64,000 nucleotides of DNA. It comes from Polaromonas sp. P2-4. Lineage in GTDB: Bacteria; Pseudomonadota; Gammaproteobacteria; Burkholderiales; Burkholderiaceae_C. Made by a program: the position numbers and the translations under genes. This document shows, piece after piece, positions 28,392 through 39,186 of the stretch (positions are counted from its first letter, which is position 1; the number at the start of each line of letters is the position of its first letter). The stretch spans positions 752,001-816,000 of the forward strand of contig CP087965.1 in the NCBI GenBank assembly GCA_024703855.1, written 5' to 3'. A model generated the notes under the pieces. That model did no database searches and was not told the DNA's origin. It saw only the letters and a list, made by a program, of their open reading frames with translations.

Positions 28392-29401
28392 TACTCCGCA
28401 GAGATGCCCTTGTCACGAATCACCTTACCCCATTTGTCATAGTCTTGCCGCACGCGCGTGGTCATCTGGTCCGGTCCCTGGTAGGCCGCGAAGGTGCCAG
28501 CGTGCTCCAGTTTCTCCTGTACGTCTTTCTCCGCCAATATCTGTTTCACTTCTTCGCTCAAGCGCGCGACGATGTCCCTGGGTGTGCCGGCGGGCGCCAG
28601 CAGGCCGCCCCACGACACTGCATCAAATCCCGAGAAGCCTTGTTCCGCGACGGTTTTGACGTTCGAAATCAAGCTCACGCGACGGGGCGACCTGACGGCG
28701 ATGGCGCGGAGCTTGCCCGACTGGATGTGCGGCAGCGCCGCGACGAGATCGGCATACATCATGGGAACTTGGCCGCCGAGCAGATCGGTGATGGCCGGCA
28801 CGCCGCCCCGGTACGCCACATGCTGCATGTCAAACTGGCCCTGCGTCTTGAGCAACTCCATGCTCAAATGGCCGAAGCTTCCCGCGCCTGAGCTGGTGTA
28901 GTTGAGCTTGCCCGGCTGGGCCTTGGCATGGGTGATGAGCTTTTGCAGATCCGTCACGCTGGGCATCAGCGCCGGATTGACCACGATCACGATCGGCAGG
29001 TCGTAGACCGTGGCGACCGGCGCGAAGTCTTTCTGGATGTCGTAGCCCGCCTTCTTGTACAGATGGGGCGCGAGCAGTGTGGGCGTGGCCAGCATCATGA
29101 GCGTGTAGCCGTCCGGCGCACTCTTGGCAACGGCGGCCGCAGCGATCGACCCGGACGCACCCGCGCGGTTTTCGACCACCACGGGCTGCTTCAGGCGTTC
29201 GCCCAGCTTCTGGCCGACGATGCGCGATACGGTGTCGGTCGGGCCGCCCGCCGGAAACGGCACGATCAGCTTGATGACCTTGTTCGGGTAGGCCTGCGCG
29301 AACGCGGCGCCGGCGAGCAGCGGCAGCGCCAGGGCGAGCAGGGAACGGCGTGTCAAGCCAAGAACTGACGGCAGGGATCGGGATTGCATTGTCTTCTCCA
29401 T
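28391..29401 (-). CDS. Bug-family substrate-binding protein, second copy
   Basis: Intact 336-residue frame with a Tat/Sec-like leader (GLTRRSLLALALPLLAGAAF, cleavage after AFAQA). It shows YPNKVIKLIVPFPAGGPTDT, RAGASGSIAAAAVAKSAPDG and AYRGGVPAITDLLGGQVPMM, the conserved loops of Bug proteins that bind a carboxylate through main-chain water contacts. It overlaps the synthetase start by one base. It is related to, but clearly not identical with, the other Bug gene at 25398-26393. Confidence 0.92.
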   Translation of the reverse strand: MEKTMQSRSLPSVLGLTRRSLLALALPLLAGAAFAQAYPNKVIKLIVPFPAGGPTDTVSRIVGQKLGERLKQPVVVENRAGASGSIAAAAVAKSAPDGYTLMMLATPTLLAPHLYKKAGYDIQKDFAPVATVYDLPIVIVVNPALMPSVTDLQKLITHAKAQPGKLNYTSSGAGSFGHLSMELLKTQGQFDMQHVAYRGGVPAITDLLGGQVPMMYADLVAALPHIQSGKLRAIAVRSPRRVSLISNVKTVAEQGFSGFDAVSWGGLLAPAGTPRDIVARLSEEVKQILAEKDVQEKLEHAGTFAAYQGPDQMTTRVRQDYDKWGKVIRDKGISAE

Positions 29402-29425
29402 GGATGAAAGGGGGCGATTTAAACG

Positions 29426-30633
29426 TCAGACGACGCCGTTGGCCTTCAACTGCGAAAGCTTTTCTTCGGACAGGCCGAGCAGTGACTGAAGCACCTCCCG
29501 CGTCCCCTCGCCCAGCTGCGGCGGCGCGCTGCGCACCGGCAGGCGCTCGCCGTCGAAGCGGTAGGGCGGCGCCAGCACGTTGACGGTGCCGGCTTCCGGA
29601 TGGGGCTGCGTCGTCACCAGGCCGGCATCGGTCGCGCGTTTCGAGGTCAGCGCCTCGTGCAGGCCGAGCACCTCGCCGCAGGGAATGCCGGAACGGGTTA
29701 GTTGCTCGAGCAAGTCCTTGCGCTTTCGGCGCCCGAGTTCGCGGTTGATCTCGGGCATCAGCGCTTCCCGGTTCGCGGACCGGTTGATGTTGGTCTTGAA
29801 GCGTTCATCGGCCGCCAGGTCGGGGGCGCTCGATCACCTCGGTGCAAAAGCGCGAACTGGCTGTTGTTGCCGACGGTGATCACCAGCGGTCCGTCTTCGG
29901 CATCGAAGACGCCGTAGGGCACGATGGACGGGTGCGCGTTGCCGTAGCGCGGCGGGTCTTCGCCCATCAGCAGCGCTTCGAGGCCGTAGTAGGCGGTGAT
30001 CATCAGGCCGCAATCGAACAGCGCCATCTCGATGTGGCGCCCCTTGCCGGTTTTCTGCCGCTCAAAGAGCGCGGCCAGGATGGCCTGAGCCGAGTACATA
30101 CCGGTGAACAGGTCGACCGCCGCGACGCCGAACTTCAGCGGCGGCTGGTCGGCTTCGCCATTGAGCGCCATCAGCCCGGCCTCGCCCTGCACCACGAGGT
30201 CGTAGCCGGGGCGCGCGGCTTCCGGCCCGGTGCGGTCGTAGCCGGAGATCGAGCAGTAGATCAACCCGGGCCGTTCTTCGCGCAGGCGCTCGTAACCGAG
30301 GCCGAGCTTGTCGATGCCACCGAACTTGAAGTTCTGGATCACGACGTCGCTCTTCTTCGCGAGTTCGCGCGCGATCTCCTGGCCCTCGGCGGTCTGCAGG
30401 TCAAGCGTGACCGAGCGCTTGTTGCGATTGACGCTGTTGAAGTAGGCGGTCTCGGTCGAGCCGACGCGCAAGCCCCAGTCACGCGTGTCGTCGCCGCGTC
30501 CGGGGTGTTCGACCTTGATCACTTCGGCACCGAGATCGGCCAGCACCATGCCGCACCAGGGGCCGGCCAGGATCCGGGACAGATCGAGAACGCGCACGCC
30601 GGCCAGCGGCAGCGAAGAATTCAGGAACGACAT
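29426..30633 (-). CDS. CaiB/BaiF-type (class III) CoA transferase, one frameshift
   Basis: Class III CoA transferases move CoA between acids using an aspartyl-CoA intermediate. The start at 30633 gives MSFLNSSLPLAGVRVLDLSR. LGAEVIKVEHPGRGDDTRDW, YFNSVNRNKRSVTLDLQTAE and PGYDLVVQGEAGLMALNGEA follow; the Asp in this last motif is the catalytic position. The frame shifts near 29837 and finishes in EINRELGRRKRKDLLEQLTR. About 402 residues, normal for the family. It offers a second way to make the operon's acyl-CoA. Confidence 0.9.
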
Positions 30634-30697
30634 GGCAACAACTCCAGGGGTTCGGGAATCCATTGTGCGGCAGCGCAATGGAGGGGTGCGGACAGCA

Positions 30698-31501
30698 TCA
30701 AGGCGCGTTCGGCTTGCGGCGCAGCGCGACGAAATCGGGCGTGCGCTTGGCGAGAAAGGCGCCGATGCCTTCGGCCGCCTCGTCATCACCCTGCGATACG
30801 ACCATGTGCTGTGCCTCGAGTTCCAGTTGCGCTTGAGTCCGGCGCCGTAGGCGTGGCGGCACAGGGCCTTGATGCGTGCGCTTGCGCGTGCCGGACCGCT
30901 GGCGATGCGCGTGGCCAATGCGATCGCCTCGGCCAGTGCCGCGCCCGGGTCGGTGAGCCGGTTGACGGCGCCCAGCGCGTGCAGGCGCTCGGCCGGCACG
31001 CGGTCGCCGGTCAGGCACAGCTCGGTCAGCACCTGGCGCGAGACGAACTCCGACAGGAAGGCGGTGGCGCCGCCGTCCGGCGTCAGCCCGACCTTGACGT
31101 AGGCGACGGAGAAAAGGCGTTGCGCGCCACCACCAGCATGTCGCAGGCGAGCGCGATCGACACGCCCGCGCCGGCCGCGCCGCCTTCGACGGCGGCGATC
31201 ACCGGCTTGCCGCAATCTCGGATCGCGCAGAATCAGGCCGTGCAGGCCTTCGAGCTTTCGCGCCGCTGCGGGCGTCAGGTCGCGGCGCTTTGCGAGCTGG
31301 TTCAGGTCGCCGCCCGAGCAGAAGAAATCGCCGGCGCCGGTCAGCACGATGGCGCCGACGTCGGGGTCGGCCGCTGCCGCGGGCCAGCGCCGCCGGCAGC
31401 TCGGTGTACAGGCCAGCCGTGATGGCGTTGCGCGCGGCCGGGTTGTTGTTGACCAGGATGCGGACGCTGCCTTCCTGGCGGATCAGTACCGCGCCGGTCA
31501 T
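30698..31501 (-). CDS. Enoyl-CoA hydratase/isomerase family protein, several frameshifts
   Basis: Start ATG at 31499-31501 (MTGAVLIRQEGSVRILVNNN). The crotonase core appears in pieces: AIVLTGAGDFFCSGGDLNQL (oxyanion hole), FSVAYVKVGLTPDGGATAFL (catalytic glutamate region) and LELEAQHMVVSQGDDEAAEG. Joining them needs shifts near 31378, 31215, 31115 and 30840. With four indels in 800 bp it is the most damaged frame of the operon; sequencing error is still likely because each segment is well conserved. A dispersed repeat lies just upstream of the start. Confidence 0.8.
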
Positions 31502-31504
31502 ATT

Positions 31505-31556
31505 GGCCCCCACGCTCGGCACTGCGTGTCCTCGCTGCCCCCCGACGAGGGGGCGT
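31505..31556 (-). repeat. Dispersed G-rich repeat, copy B (inverted)
   Basis: On the minus strand it reads GCCCCCTCGTCGGGGGGCAG followed by CACGCAGTGCCGAGCGTGGG. It matches copies at 450-530, 40682-40740 and 49841-49886, in the opposite orientation on the chromosome but, like copy D, between two co-directional genes of one operon. Confidence 0.7.
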
Positions 31557-31586
31557 TCGCTTGCTTGGGGCGGCCCGGCGCGGCGC

Positions 31587-32726
31587 TCATGCCGCCACCT
31601 GCTTGCCGAGCGCGATGAAACGCTGCAGGTGATGGTCTTCGTCGCCGAGCTGGTGGTCGATCATCACCAGCCGCTTGGCGTAGTGGGCCAGCGGCAGTTC
31701 CCAGGTCATGCCGATGCCGCCGTGCATCTGGATGCTCTCCTCGGCCACCAGCGTGCCGATGCGCCCGATGCTGACCTTGGCCGCCGACAGCGCGCGCTCG
31801 CGCGTCAGCCGGTCGGCGTCGATGGCGGCGGCGGCATTGATCACGGCCGAGCGGGCCTGCTCGATCTCCAGCAGCAGGTCCGCCATGCGGTGCTGCAGCG
31901 CCTGGAAGCTGCCGATCAGCGTGCCGAACTGCTTGCGCGTGCGCAGGTAGTCCAGCGTGGCCGACTTGGCCGCGTCCATCGCGCCCAGTGCTTCGGCGCA
32001 CAGCGCCAGCACGCCGCGGCCGATGGCGCGTTCCAGCGTGGCGTGGCCCTGGCCTTCAGCGCCCAGCAGCGCATCGGCGCCGAGCGTCACGGTGTCCAGC
32101 GTGAGCTCGGCGACGCGGCCGCCGTCGATGGCGGGACAGCCGCGCACGCTGAGTCCCGGCGTCTTCGCGGGCACGAGGAACAGCGAGATGCCGGCCTCGC
32201 CGTCCACCGCGCCCGAAGTGCGGGCCGAGACCACGAACAGGTCGGCCTGCTCGCCCTGCGGCACGACGGCCTTGGCGCCGTTCAGCACCCAGCCGTCGCC
32301 GCTGCGCTCGGCGCGGGTCTGCACGCGTGCCAGCTCGTAGTGCGTGCCGGGTTCGTCATGCGCGAGGGCCGCGATCGTCGTGCCGCCGATGATGTCGGCC
32401 AGCAGCGCCTTCTGCACGTCGTTGCCCGCGGCAGCGATCGCTTCGCCGGCCATGACCGCGCCGAGCAGGGGCTCGACCACCAGGCCGCGGCCCAGCGACT
32501 CGAAGACCACGGCCACGTCGAAGCCCGCGCCGCCAAAGCCACCGTCGGCTTCGCTGAACAGCGCGCCGATCACGCCGAGCTCGGCGAACTGCTGCCAGAT
32601 CTCGGGGCTGAAGCCGTGGGCCGACTTGGCAATGCGGTCGCGCTTATCGAAGGCGTACTGCTCGGCGATGAAGCGGTTCAGGCTGTCGGCGAGCATGCGC
32701 CGGTCTTCGGTGTGTTCGAAGTTCAT
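31587..32726 (-). CDS. Acyl-CoA dehydrogenase
   Basis: FAD enzyme introducing the alpha-beta double bond in an acyl-CoA; electrons go to EtfBA of the same operon. The intact 379-residue frame shows WQQFAELGVIGALFSEADGG, the central beta domain (GWVLNGAKAVVPQGEQADLF) and the C-terminal helical domain with RTRKQFGTLIGSFQALQHRM and IQMHGGIGMTWELPLAHYAK. It lies 10 bp after a second acyl-CoA dehydrogenase, and such adjacent pairs often form heteromeric enzymes. Confidence 0.92.
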   Translation of the reverse strand: MNFEHTEDRRMLADSLNRFIAEQYAFDKRDRIAKSAHGFSPEIWQQFAELGVIGALFSEADGGFGGAGFDVAVVFESLGRGLVVEPLLGAVMAGEAIAAAGNDVQKALLADIIGGTTIAALAHDEPGTHYELARVQTRAERSGDGWVLNGAKAVVPQGEQADLFVVSARTSGAVDGEAGISLFLVPAKTPGLSVRGCPAIDGGRVAELTLDTVTLGADALLGAEGQGHATLERAIGRGVLALCAEALGAMDAAKSATLDYLRTRKQFGTLIGSFQALQHRMADLLLEIEQARSAVINAAAAIDADRLTRERALSAAKVSIGRIGTLVAEESIQMHGGIGMTWELPLAHYAKRLVMIDHQLGDEDHHLQRFIALGKQVAA

Positions 32727-32736
32727 GACGGTTTCC

Positions 32737-33943
32737 TCACAGGCCCAAAATCATCTTGGAGATGATGTTTTTCTGGATTTCGTTCGAGCCGCCGAAGATC
32801 GACAGCTTGCGATTGTTGAAGTACTTGGCCGCTGCGGCCGCGGCATAGGCCGGGCCTACGGCCAAGCCGTCGAAGCCTTCTTCCAGCGCCTCGGCGACGA
32901 AGGGCCGCGCGCATGGCCCCATCGCGCGCCGGATCAGCGAAGAGATTTCCTGCCGGATCTCGGTGCCGCGGATCTTGAGCATGGAGCTTTCGGCGCCCGG
33001 CACGCCGCCGCCGGCCACCGCCGCGATCACGCGCAGGTTGGTCGTCTTCATGTTTTCCAGGTCGATCTCGACGCGGGCCATGCGTGCGGCGAAGGCCGGG
33101 TCTTCGGCCAGCGGGCGGCCGTTCTTCGTCTGCTGGGCGGCGATGGCCTTGAGCTGTTCCAGCGCGGCCACCGAGAAGCCAACGCCGGCGATGTTGGTGC
33201 GCTCATAGGTCAGCAGGTACTTGGCGCAGGTCCAGCCCTTGTCTTCCTCGCCCACCAGGTTCTCGGCCGGCACGCGTACGTCGGAGAAGAACACCTCGTT
33301 GACTTCGTGCTCACCGTCCAGCGTGATGATAGGCCGCACCTCGACGCCGGGCGTCGTCATGTCGATCAGCAGGAAGCTGATGCCCTCTTGCTTCTTGGCT
33401 TCGCGGTTGGTGCGCACCAGGCAGAAGATCATGTTGGCGTGCTGGCCCAACGTGGTCCAGGTCTTCTGGCCGTTGACGATGTAGTGGTCGCCCTGTGTAT
33501 CGGTGCCGCGCACGGCCGAGGTCTTGACCGCCGCCAGGTCGGAGCCCGCACCGGGTTCCGAATAGCCCTGGCACCACCAGTCGGAGCCGTCGAGGATGCG
33601 CGGCAGCCAGTGGCGCTTCTGCGCCTCATTGCCGTACTTGATCAGCACCGGCCCGAGCATGTTCACGCCGAAGGGCACGATGCGCGGCGCATGGGCCAGC
33701 GCGCATTCGTTCTCGAAGATGAATTTCTCGACCGCGGTCCAGCCGGGGCCGCCGTACTGTTCGGGCCAGTGGTTGGCGAGCCAGCCGCGCGTTGAGAATG
33801 GCGTGCCATTCCTCCATGTCGGCCTTGCCGAGGTGCTTGCCGCTCGCGACCTTGGTCGACAGCCGCTTCGGCAGCTTGGCCGCCAGGAAGGCGCGCACTT
33901 CGTCGCGGAAGGCCAGTTCGTCGGAGGTGAAGTTCAGGTCCAC
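32737..33943 (-). CDS. Acyl-CoA dehydrogenase, second subunit or isozyme, one frameshift
   Basis: The start gives MDLNFTSDELAFRDEVRAFL. A shift near 33790 joins MEEWHAILN to WLANHWPEQYGGPGWTAVEK. WWCQGYSEPGAGSDLAAVKT and VNGQKTWTTLGQHANMIFCL mark the FAD-binding middle domain, and IFGGSNEIQKNIISKMILGL the C-terminus. About 401 residues. Together with the preceding gene in the operon it forms the ACAD pair typical of CoA-dependent degradation of branched, cyclic or dicarboxylic acids. Confidence 0.9.
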
Positions 33944-33953
33944 GCCGTACTCC

Positions 33954-35144
33954 TCAGTAGATTTCGAACAGACCGGCCGCGCCCATGCCGCCCGCGATGC
34001 ACATGGTGACGACCGCGTACTTGGCGCCGCGCCGCTTGCCCTCGATCAGCACGTGGCCCGCGAGCCGCGCACCCGTCATGCCGAAGGGGTGGCCGATGGA
34101 GATCGCGCCGCCGTCGACGTTGAGCCGCTCGGCCGGAATGCCGAGCCGTTCCTGGCAGTAGATGGACTGCGAAGCAAAGGCTTCGTTGAGTTCCCACAGA
34201 TCGATATCGTCGACCTTCAGGCCGTGGCGCGCCAGCAGTTTCGGCACCGCGAACACCGGGCCTATGCCCATTTCGTCGGGCTCGCAGCCGGCCACCGCGA
34301 GGCCGCGGAAGGCGCCCAGCGGTTGCAGGTTGGCGCGCTCGGCTTCCTTCGCTTCCATCAGCACACAGGCCGAGGCGCCGTCGGACAGCTGCGAGGCGTT
34401 GCCGGCGGTGACGAACTTGCCCGCGCCCATTACGGGTTCGAGCTTGGCGAGGCCTTCGTAGGTGGTGCCGCGGCGGTTGCAGGTGTCGACGTCGATCGTC
34501 ACTTCGCGCTGGCTCACCGTCTTGGTTTCCTTGTCGGTCACGGCCATGGTGGTGGTGCAGGCGACGATCTCGTCGCGGTAGCGGCCGGCGAGCTGCGCTT
34601 CTTCAGTTTTGCGCTGGCTTTCGGCCGAGAAGCGGTCTTGCGCCTCGCGGCTGATGCCGTAGCGCTGGGCCACGATGTCGGCGGTCTCGATCATCGCCAT
34701 GTAGAGCTCGGGCTTGTGTTCGAGGATCCACGGGTCCATGCCACTGTCGCCGCTGTCGGTCGCGCTGCGGCTGCGGATCTGCGAGATGCTCTCGACGCCG
34801 CCCGCGATCATGGCCGGCGCGCCCTCGACGATGATGCGCCCCGCCGCCATCGCGATGGCCTGCAGGCCGGAGGCGCAGAAGCGGTTCACCGTGGTGCCGG
34901 CGATGCTGATGGGCAGGCCGGCGCGCACGATGCTCTGGCGCGCCACGTTGCGGCCGGTTGTGCCTTCGGGGTAGCCGCAGCCGAGGATCGCGTCCTCGAT
35001 CAGCGCCGGGTCGATGCCCGAGCGCTCCACTGCGGCGCGCACCGCGAAAGCAGCCAGCGTGGCGCCGGACGTGATGTTGAATTCGCCGCGGTGCGCCTTG
35101 GTCAGCGGCGTGCGGGCGGTGGAAACGATGACGGCTTCGCGCAT
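33954..35144 (-). CDS. Acetyl-CoA C-acyltransferase (thiolase)
   Basis: Thiolytic last step of beta-oxidation, releasing acetyl-CoA. The intact 396-residue frame contains the nucleophilic Cys in [20 protein letters not shown], the catalytic His in [14 protein letters not shown] and the second Cys in [15 protein letters not shown] at the C-terminus. [17 protein letters not shown] is also conserved. Spacing to its neighbours is 10-21 bp, consistent with one transcript. Confidence 0.95.
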   Translation of the reverse strand: MREAVIVSTARTPLTKAHRGEFNITSGATLAAFAVRAAVERSGIDPALIEDAILGCGYPEGTTGRNVARQSIVRAGLPISIAGTTVNRFCASGLQAIAMAAGRIIVEGAPAMIAGGVESISQIRSRSATDSGDSGMDPWILEHKPELYMAMIETADIVAQRYGISREAQDRFSAESQRKTEEAQLAGRYRDEIVACTTTMAVTDKETKTVSQREVTIDVDTCNRRGTTYEGLAKLEPVMGAGKFVTAGNASQLSDGASACVLMEAKEAERANLQPLGAFRGLAVAGCEPDEMGIGPVFAVPKLLARHGLKVDDIDLWELNEAFASQSIYCQERLGIPAERLNVDGGAISIGHPFGMTGARLAGHVLIEGKRRGAKYAVVTMCIAGGMGAAGLFEIY

Positions 35145-35165
35145 GATTTGTTCCTGTAAGGAGGG

Positions 35166-37280
35166 TTATTCGGATTGATTGAGGCTGGCGAAATCGGCGC
35201 CGCGTTCGACCAGCTCGACCAGCAGCGGCGAGGGCTGCCAGAACAGCGGGTCTTGCTTGGCGAATTCGCGGATGTCGGCGAGCACCTTGGGCAGGCCGAC
35301 GCTGTCGGCGTATTTCATCGGCCCGCCGCGATGGCGCGGAAAGCCGTAGCCGTAGAGAAAGGTCACGTCGACGTCGAGCGGCCGCAGCGCGATGCGCTGA
35401 TGCACCACGTTGGCACCTTCATTGATCATTGCGGCCATGTAGCGGCGCATGATTTCCTCGTCGCTGAAGCTACGCGGCGTGATGCCGGCGCGAGTGCGTT
35501 CGGCGTCGATGATGGCTGTCACTTCGGGGTCGGGCGTGCCGGTGCGTGCACCTTCGGGGTAGAGGTAGTAGCCGCGGCCGGTCTTCTGGCCGAACCAGCC
35601 GCGCTCGCAGATGCGGTCGGCGATCTGCACGTAGCGCGCCTTCGGGTCGCGCGTGGCGGCCTTGCGCTTGCGCGTGGCCCAGCCGATGTCGCCGCCGGCC
35701 AGGTCCGACACCTGGAACGGGCCCATCGGATAACCGAAGTCGCGCACGGCCTGGTCGATCTGATACGGCGACGCGCCGTCTTCCATCATGTGATCGGCCG
35801 CCTGGCGGTACACGGCGAGGATGCGGTTGCCGATGAAGCCGTCGCAGACGCCGGCGCGCACCGGCACCTTCTTCAGTTTCTTGGCGAGCTCGAAGCCGGT
35901 GGCCACCACGTCGGCGCTGACCTGGGCCGGCACCACGATCTCCAGCAGCTTCATGATGTTGGCCGGCGAGAAGAAGTGCAGGCCCAGCACGTCGGCCGGG
36001 CGCGAGATGCTGGCGGCGATCTCGTCGATGTCGAGGTAGGAGGTGTTGGTGGCGAGCACCGCGCCCTTCTTGCACACGCGGTCGAGTTCGGCGAAGACGG
36101 CCTTCTTGACCGCCATGTCCTCGAACACGGCTTCGACCACCAGGTCGGCCTGGGCCAGCGCGTCGTAGGCCGTGGAGCCCGAGAAGCGTGCCATCACCCC
36201 GTCCTTGGCTTCGGGCGTCATGCGGCCCTTCTGGATCAGGCCGTCGTAGACCTTCTCGACATGGGCGCGGCCGCGCGCCAGGCTGGGCTCGTCGCGCTCG
36301 ATCATCGTCACCGGCAGGCCGGCGTCGAGCATAGCCACCGCGATGCCGGCTCCCATGGTGCCGCCGCCGATGATTCCGCAGGCATTGATGGCCCGAGGTT
36401 TCGCAGCCTTGGTCTCGGGCGCCTTCAGCACTTCGCGTTCGGCGAAAAGGCGTGGATCAGGCCGGCGCGCTGCGGGCTCTCGATGCACTGCAGGAACAGC
36501 TTGCGTTCCTGCGCCATGCCTTCGTCGAAGGGTTGTTCCAGCGCGGCCTCGACGGCTTCGATGATCTTCAGCGGCGAGAACAGGCCGCGGCTTTTCTTCG
36601 CCGTGTCGGCGCGGGCGGCTTCGAGCGCGGCGCGCTGCGTCTCTTGGTCAGTCAGCGCATTCGCATCGCGCGTGCGGCGCACCGGCGCTTTCGCGGCCAC
36701 AAGCTCCTGCGCGTAGGCCAGGCCCTCGGCCAAGGCATCGGCCTCGCCGAGGCGGTCGATCAGGCCTAGCGCCAGCGCTTCCTTGGCACCGGCGTGGCGG
36801 CCGCTCAGCATCAGCTCCAGTGCGGCCTTGACGCCGATCAGGCGCGGCGCGCTGGGTGCCGCCGGAACCGGGCAGCAGGCCGAGTTGCACTTCGGGCAGG
36901 CCGAGCTTGGCGGAGGCCACGGCCAGGCGGTAGTGCGCCGAGAGCGCGATCTCGAGCCCGCCGCCCAGCGCCGCGCCGTGGATCGCGGCGACCACCGGCT
37001 TGCTGCAGTTCTCGATGCGCTGGCAGACCTCGGGCAGCGACGGCGGCTGCGGCGGTTTGCCGAATTCGCGGATGTCGGCGCCAGCGATGAAGTTGCGGCC
37101 GGCACCGACGATCAGCACCGCGTCCACGGAGCAGTCGGCCTCGGCCGCGGCTATGGCCGCGACCAGGCCGCGGCGCACGTCCACGCCCAGGGCATTGACT
37201 GGCGGGTTGGCTATGGTCACGACCAGAACGCTGTCGCGGCGCTCGGTTTTAACGACTTCGGGAACGGCATTCAGGGCCAT
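35166..37280 (-). CDS. Bifunctional enoyl-CoA hydratase / 3-hydroxyacyl-CoA dehydrogenase (FadB/FadJ-like), two frameshifts
   Basis: First gene of the operon. The ATG at 37278-37280 is preceded on its strand by GGAG at good distance. The hydratase half shows [40 protein letters not shown] and [17 protein letters not shown]. The NAD-binding half shows [40 protein letters not shown] with the catalytic His, and [20 protein letters not shown]. Shifts near 36865 and 36440 join the parts. About 704 residues, normal for single-chain FadJ-type enzymes. Confidence 0.92.
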
Positions 37281-37371
37281 GTTATGGGTCTCCAGGTCTT
37301 GAACCGTGATGGGTTCGTGGTTAACCATGGATTGTTGTTAGGATAATCATTCTTGACAATTACATATATCA

Positions 37372-37386
37372 TTGACAGACTGTCAA
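37372..37386. promoter_or_regulatory. Inverted repeat in the divergent promoter region, likely LysR-type operator
   Basis: TTGACA-GAC-TGTCAA is a symmetric site with a T-N13-A outer frame, in the AT-rich 130-bp gap between the fadB-like gene and the divergent LysR gene. A related half, TTTGACATT, follows at 37393-37401. LysR-type proteins usually bind such dyads between divergent promoters. Confidence 0.5.
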
Positions 37387-37409
37387 ACAAAATTTGACAT
37401 TAATCGACC

Positions 37410-38342
37410 ATGGAACCTTCCTCTTTGACTTTGCTGGTGGAGATCCTTGACGCAGGTAACCTGAGTCAGGCCGCCCGCAAGCTGAAAATGACCCGCGCCA
37501 ATGTCAGCTACCACCTGAACCAGCTGGAGCAGTCGGTTGGGCTGCAACTGGTGCGGCGTACGACGCGCAGGGTGGAGCCGACCGAGGTCGGTCTGCGCCT
37601 GTACCAGCACGGCCTCAGCATCCAGAATGAGCTTCTTGCCGCCCAGGAAACGGTTTCGACCCTGGGGCAGGGCCTGCAGGGTCGCGTGCGTCTGAGCGTG
37701 CCCAGCGGTTACGGGCAGATGGTGATGTCGGACTGGTTGATCGAGTTCAAGCGCCTGTACCCCGGTATCGTGCTGGATGTGTTGTTCGAAAACCGCGTCG
37801 ATGACCTGATGCGCGACGAGGTCGACATCGCCATCCGCGTGATGCCCGAGCCACCGCAGACCCTGGTGGCGCGCGAACTGGGCGCAGTGCGCTACCTGGC
37901 CTGCGCATCGCGTGGCTACGCGGCCGCGCACGGATTACCCACCCAGCTCGATCAGTTGCGCACCGCACCGCTGATTACCGCAGGCGTGATCGGTCGGCAA
38001 TTGCGCGTCTCGGCTTACCTGGGCAACGAGCGGCATGAAATCACGCTAGAGCCCACGCTGATCTCGGAGCATTTCCCCTTCCTGCGCCAGGCCATCCTGG
38101 CCGGACTGGGGGTCGGGCTGGTACCCGACTATGTGGTGATGGACGCTGTGCAGTCCGGCGAGATCCTGACGGTGCTGGACGAGTACCGGCTCAGCATTTT
38201 CGGCACCCAGATGTTCATGTTGTACATGCCCGATCGCCACAAGACCCCCATGGCGCGAACGTTTATTGACTTCATTCTGGAAAAGGCGAGTACAGCCCGC
38301 GCGAGCAGTGAATCGTTCCGTTCCCCTCCTGTGACAGGGTGA
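37410..38342 (+). CDS. LysR-family transcriptional regulator
   Basis: The 310-residue frame is intact. Its N-terminal winged helix-turn-helix reads LVEILDAGNLSQAARKLKMT and NQLEQSVGLQLVRRTTRRVE, and an effector domain of periplasmic-binding type follows. It is transcribed away from the beta-oxidation operon, with the dyad at 37372 between them. By position it most likely senses an acyl-CoA or acid intermediate and controls the operon; this is inference from gene order. Confidence 0.92.
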   Translation: MEPSSLTLLVEILDAGNLSQAARKLKMTRANVSYHLNQLEQSVGLQLVRRTTRRVEPTEVGLRLYQHGLSIQNELLAAQETVSTLGQGLQGRVRLSVPSGYGQMVMSDWLIEFKRLYPGIVLDVLFENRVDDLMRDEVDIAIRVMPEPPQTLVARELGAVRYLACASRGYAAAHGLPTQLDQLRTAPLITAGVIGRQLRVSAYLGNERHEITLEPTLISEHFPFLRQAILAGLGVGLVPDYVVMDAVQSGEILTVLDEYRLSIFGTQMFMLYMPDRHKTPMARTFIDFILEKASTARASSESFRSPPVTG

Positions 38343-38522
38343 TGCGCCTGCTTCGGCCCCGGGCGTCCCCTCCGGTCGGCGGCGCACGCCCAAGCTCGTC
38401 AAATGACTGCTTGCAACGCGGGTGCAATTTCTAACGGAGTGCTCATGTTGTCCTCTCGAAATGGGGTGAGCCCCGACGAACCGGTGCGGCCGGAGCATCG
38501 GGGCCGAATGCCGACAAGGCGT

Positions 38523-39068
38523 TTAATGCGCGCTGCGCAACTTCACGGCCGGGAAATCAACCGGCACGCGGAATGCCACGTTCACGTAATTGGTAAAAAG
38601 ATTAAGCGCCACATGCGCGAGGATTTCAACGACCTCTTCATCGCTGAAGCCCGCTGCGCGCACTGCCTGCACATCGGCGTCGGACACCTGGCCACGCGCG
38701 CTCACCAGTTTGAGGGCGAAGGCAGCGCGGCGGCCGTCTTCGGATCGGATGACTCGCCAGACTGCGCCGCGTGCATTTCCTCTACGCTTGCGCCGGCCTT
38801 GCGGCCCAGCGCCGTGTGGGCTGCAAGGCAGTATTCGCAGGCATTGCTGTCCGCCACGGCGACGGCGATTTGTTCGCCAAGTTTGGCGTTGATCACGCCG
38901 CCGCCCAAGGCACCTGAATGCGCCCCACATGCTCTTGAGCGCAGCGGGTGAGTGGGCAACGGCGCGAAACATATTGGGTGTGGCGCCGAAGGCAGCGTGA
39001 ATCTGCTCAAGCAGGGACTTGCGCTCTCCGGAAGCTGCACTGGGGTCAACGAGGGCAATGCGGGTCAT
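38523..39068 (-). CDS. Carboxymuconolactone decarboxylase/AhpD-like protein, two compensating frameshifts
   Basis: The ends are in one frame (MTRIALVDPSAASGERKSLL ... FTNYVNVAFRVPVDFPAVKL). The centre, about 38750-38920, makes sense only in a neighbouring frame: AVADSNACEYCLAAHTALGR with the redox CxxC...H motif of AhpD-type peroxidases. Two single-base indels therefore cancel each other. About 181 residues. These proteins act as peroxide-reducing or decarboxylase-like enzymes. The AraC gene diverges from it and is its likely regulator. Confidence 0.82.
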   Translation of the reverse strand: MTRIALVDPSAASGERKSLLEQIHAAFGATPNMFRAVAHSPAALKSMWGAFRCLGRRRDQRQTWRTNRRRRGGQQCLRILPCSPHGAGPQGRRKRRGNARGAVWRVIRSEDGRRAAFALKLVSARGQVSDADVQAVRAAGFSDEEVVEILAHVALNLFTNYVNVAFRVPVDFPAVKLRSAH

Positions 39069-39186
39069 TTGAAAATCCTTGGGTAGTTGATGAGGCGTGC
39101 TTGTTGCACCCAGGCAGTGTCATGGCAGAATCGATACAAAAAGATTCATTTAATCCATCAAACAATCCATTTCGTCCAGATTATTC

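Noticed and set aside
26397..28442. Very long plus-strand open frame (681 codons) opposite the acyl-CoA synthetase gene
   Set aside because: It is a shadow of the high-GC gene on the other strand: His/Gln/Arg/Gly-rich composition, no domain, and the minus-strand frame has all ANL motifs. The same holds for long opposite frames at 23156-24364, 29842-31422, 31290-33795 and 35175-36716.
38523..39068. Novel Arg-rich protein in the uninterrupted frame
   Set aside because: The Arg-rich centre is an out-of-frame reading; the neighbouring frame there gives the standard CEYCLAAH redox motif, so two compensating indels explain it.
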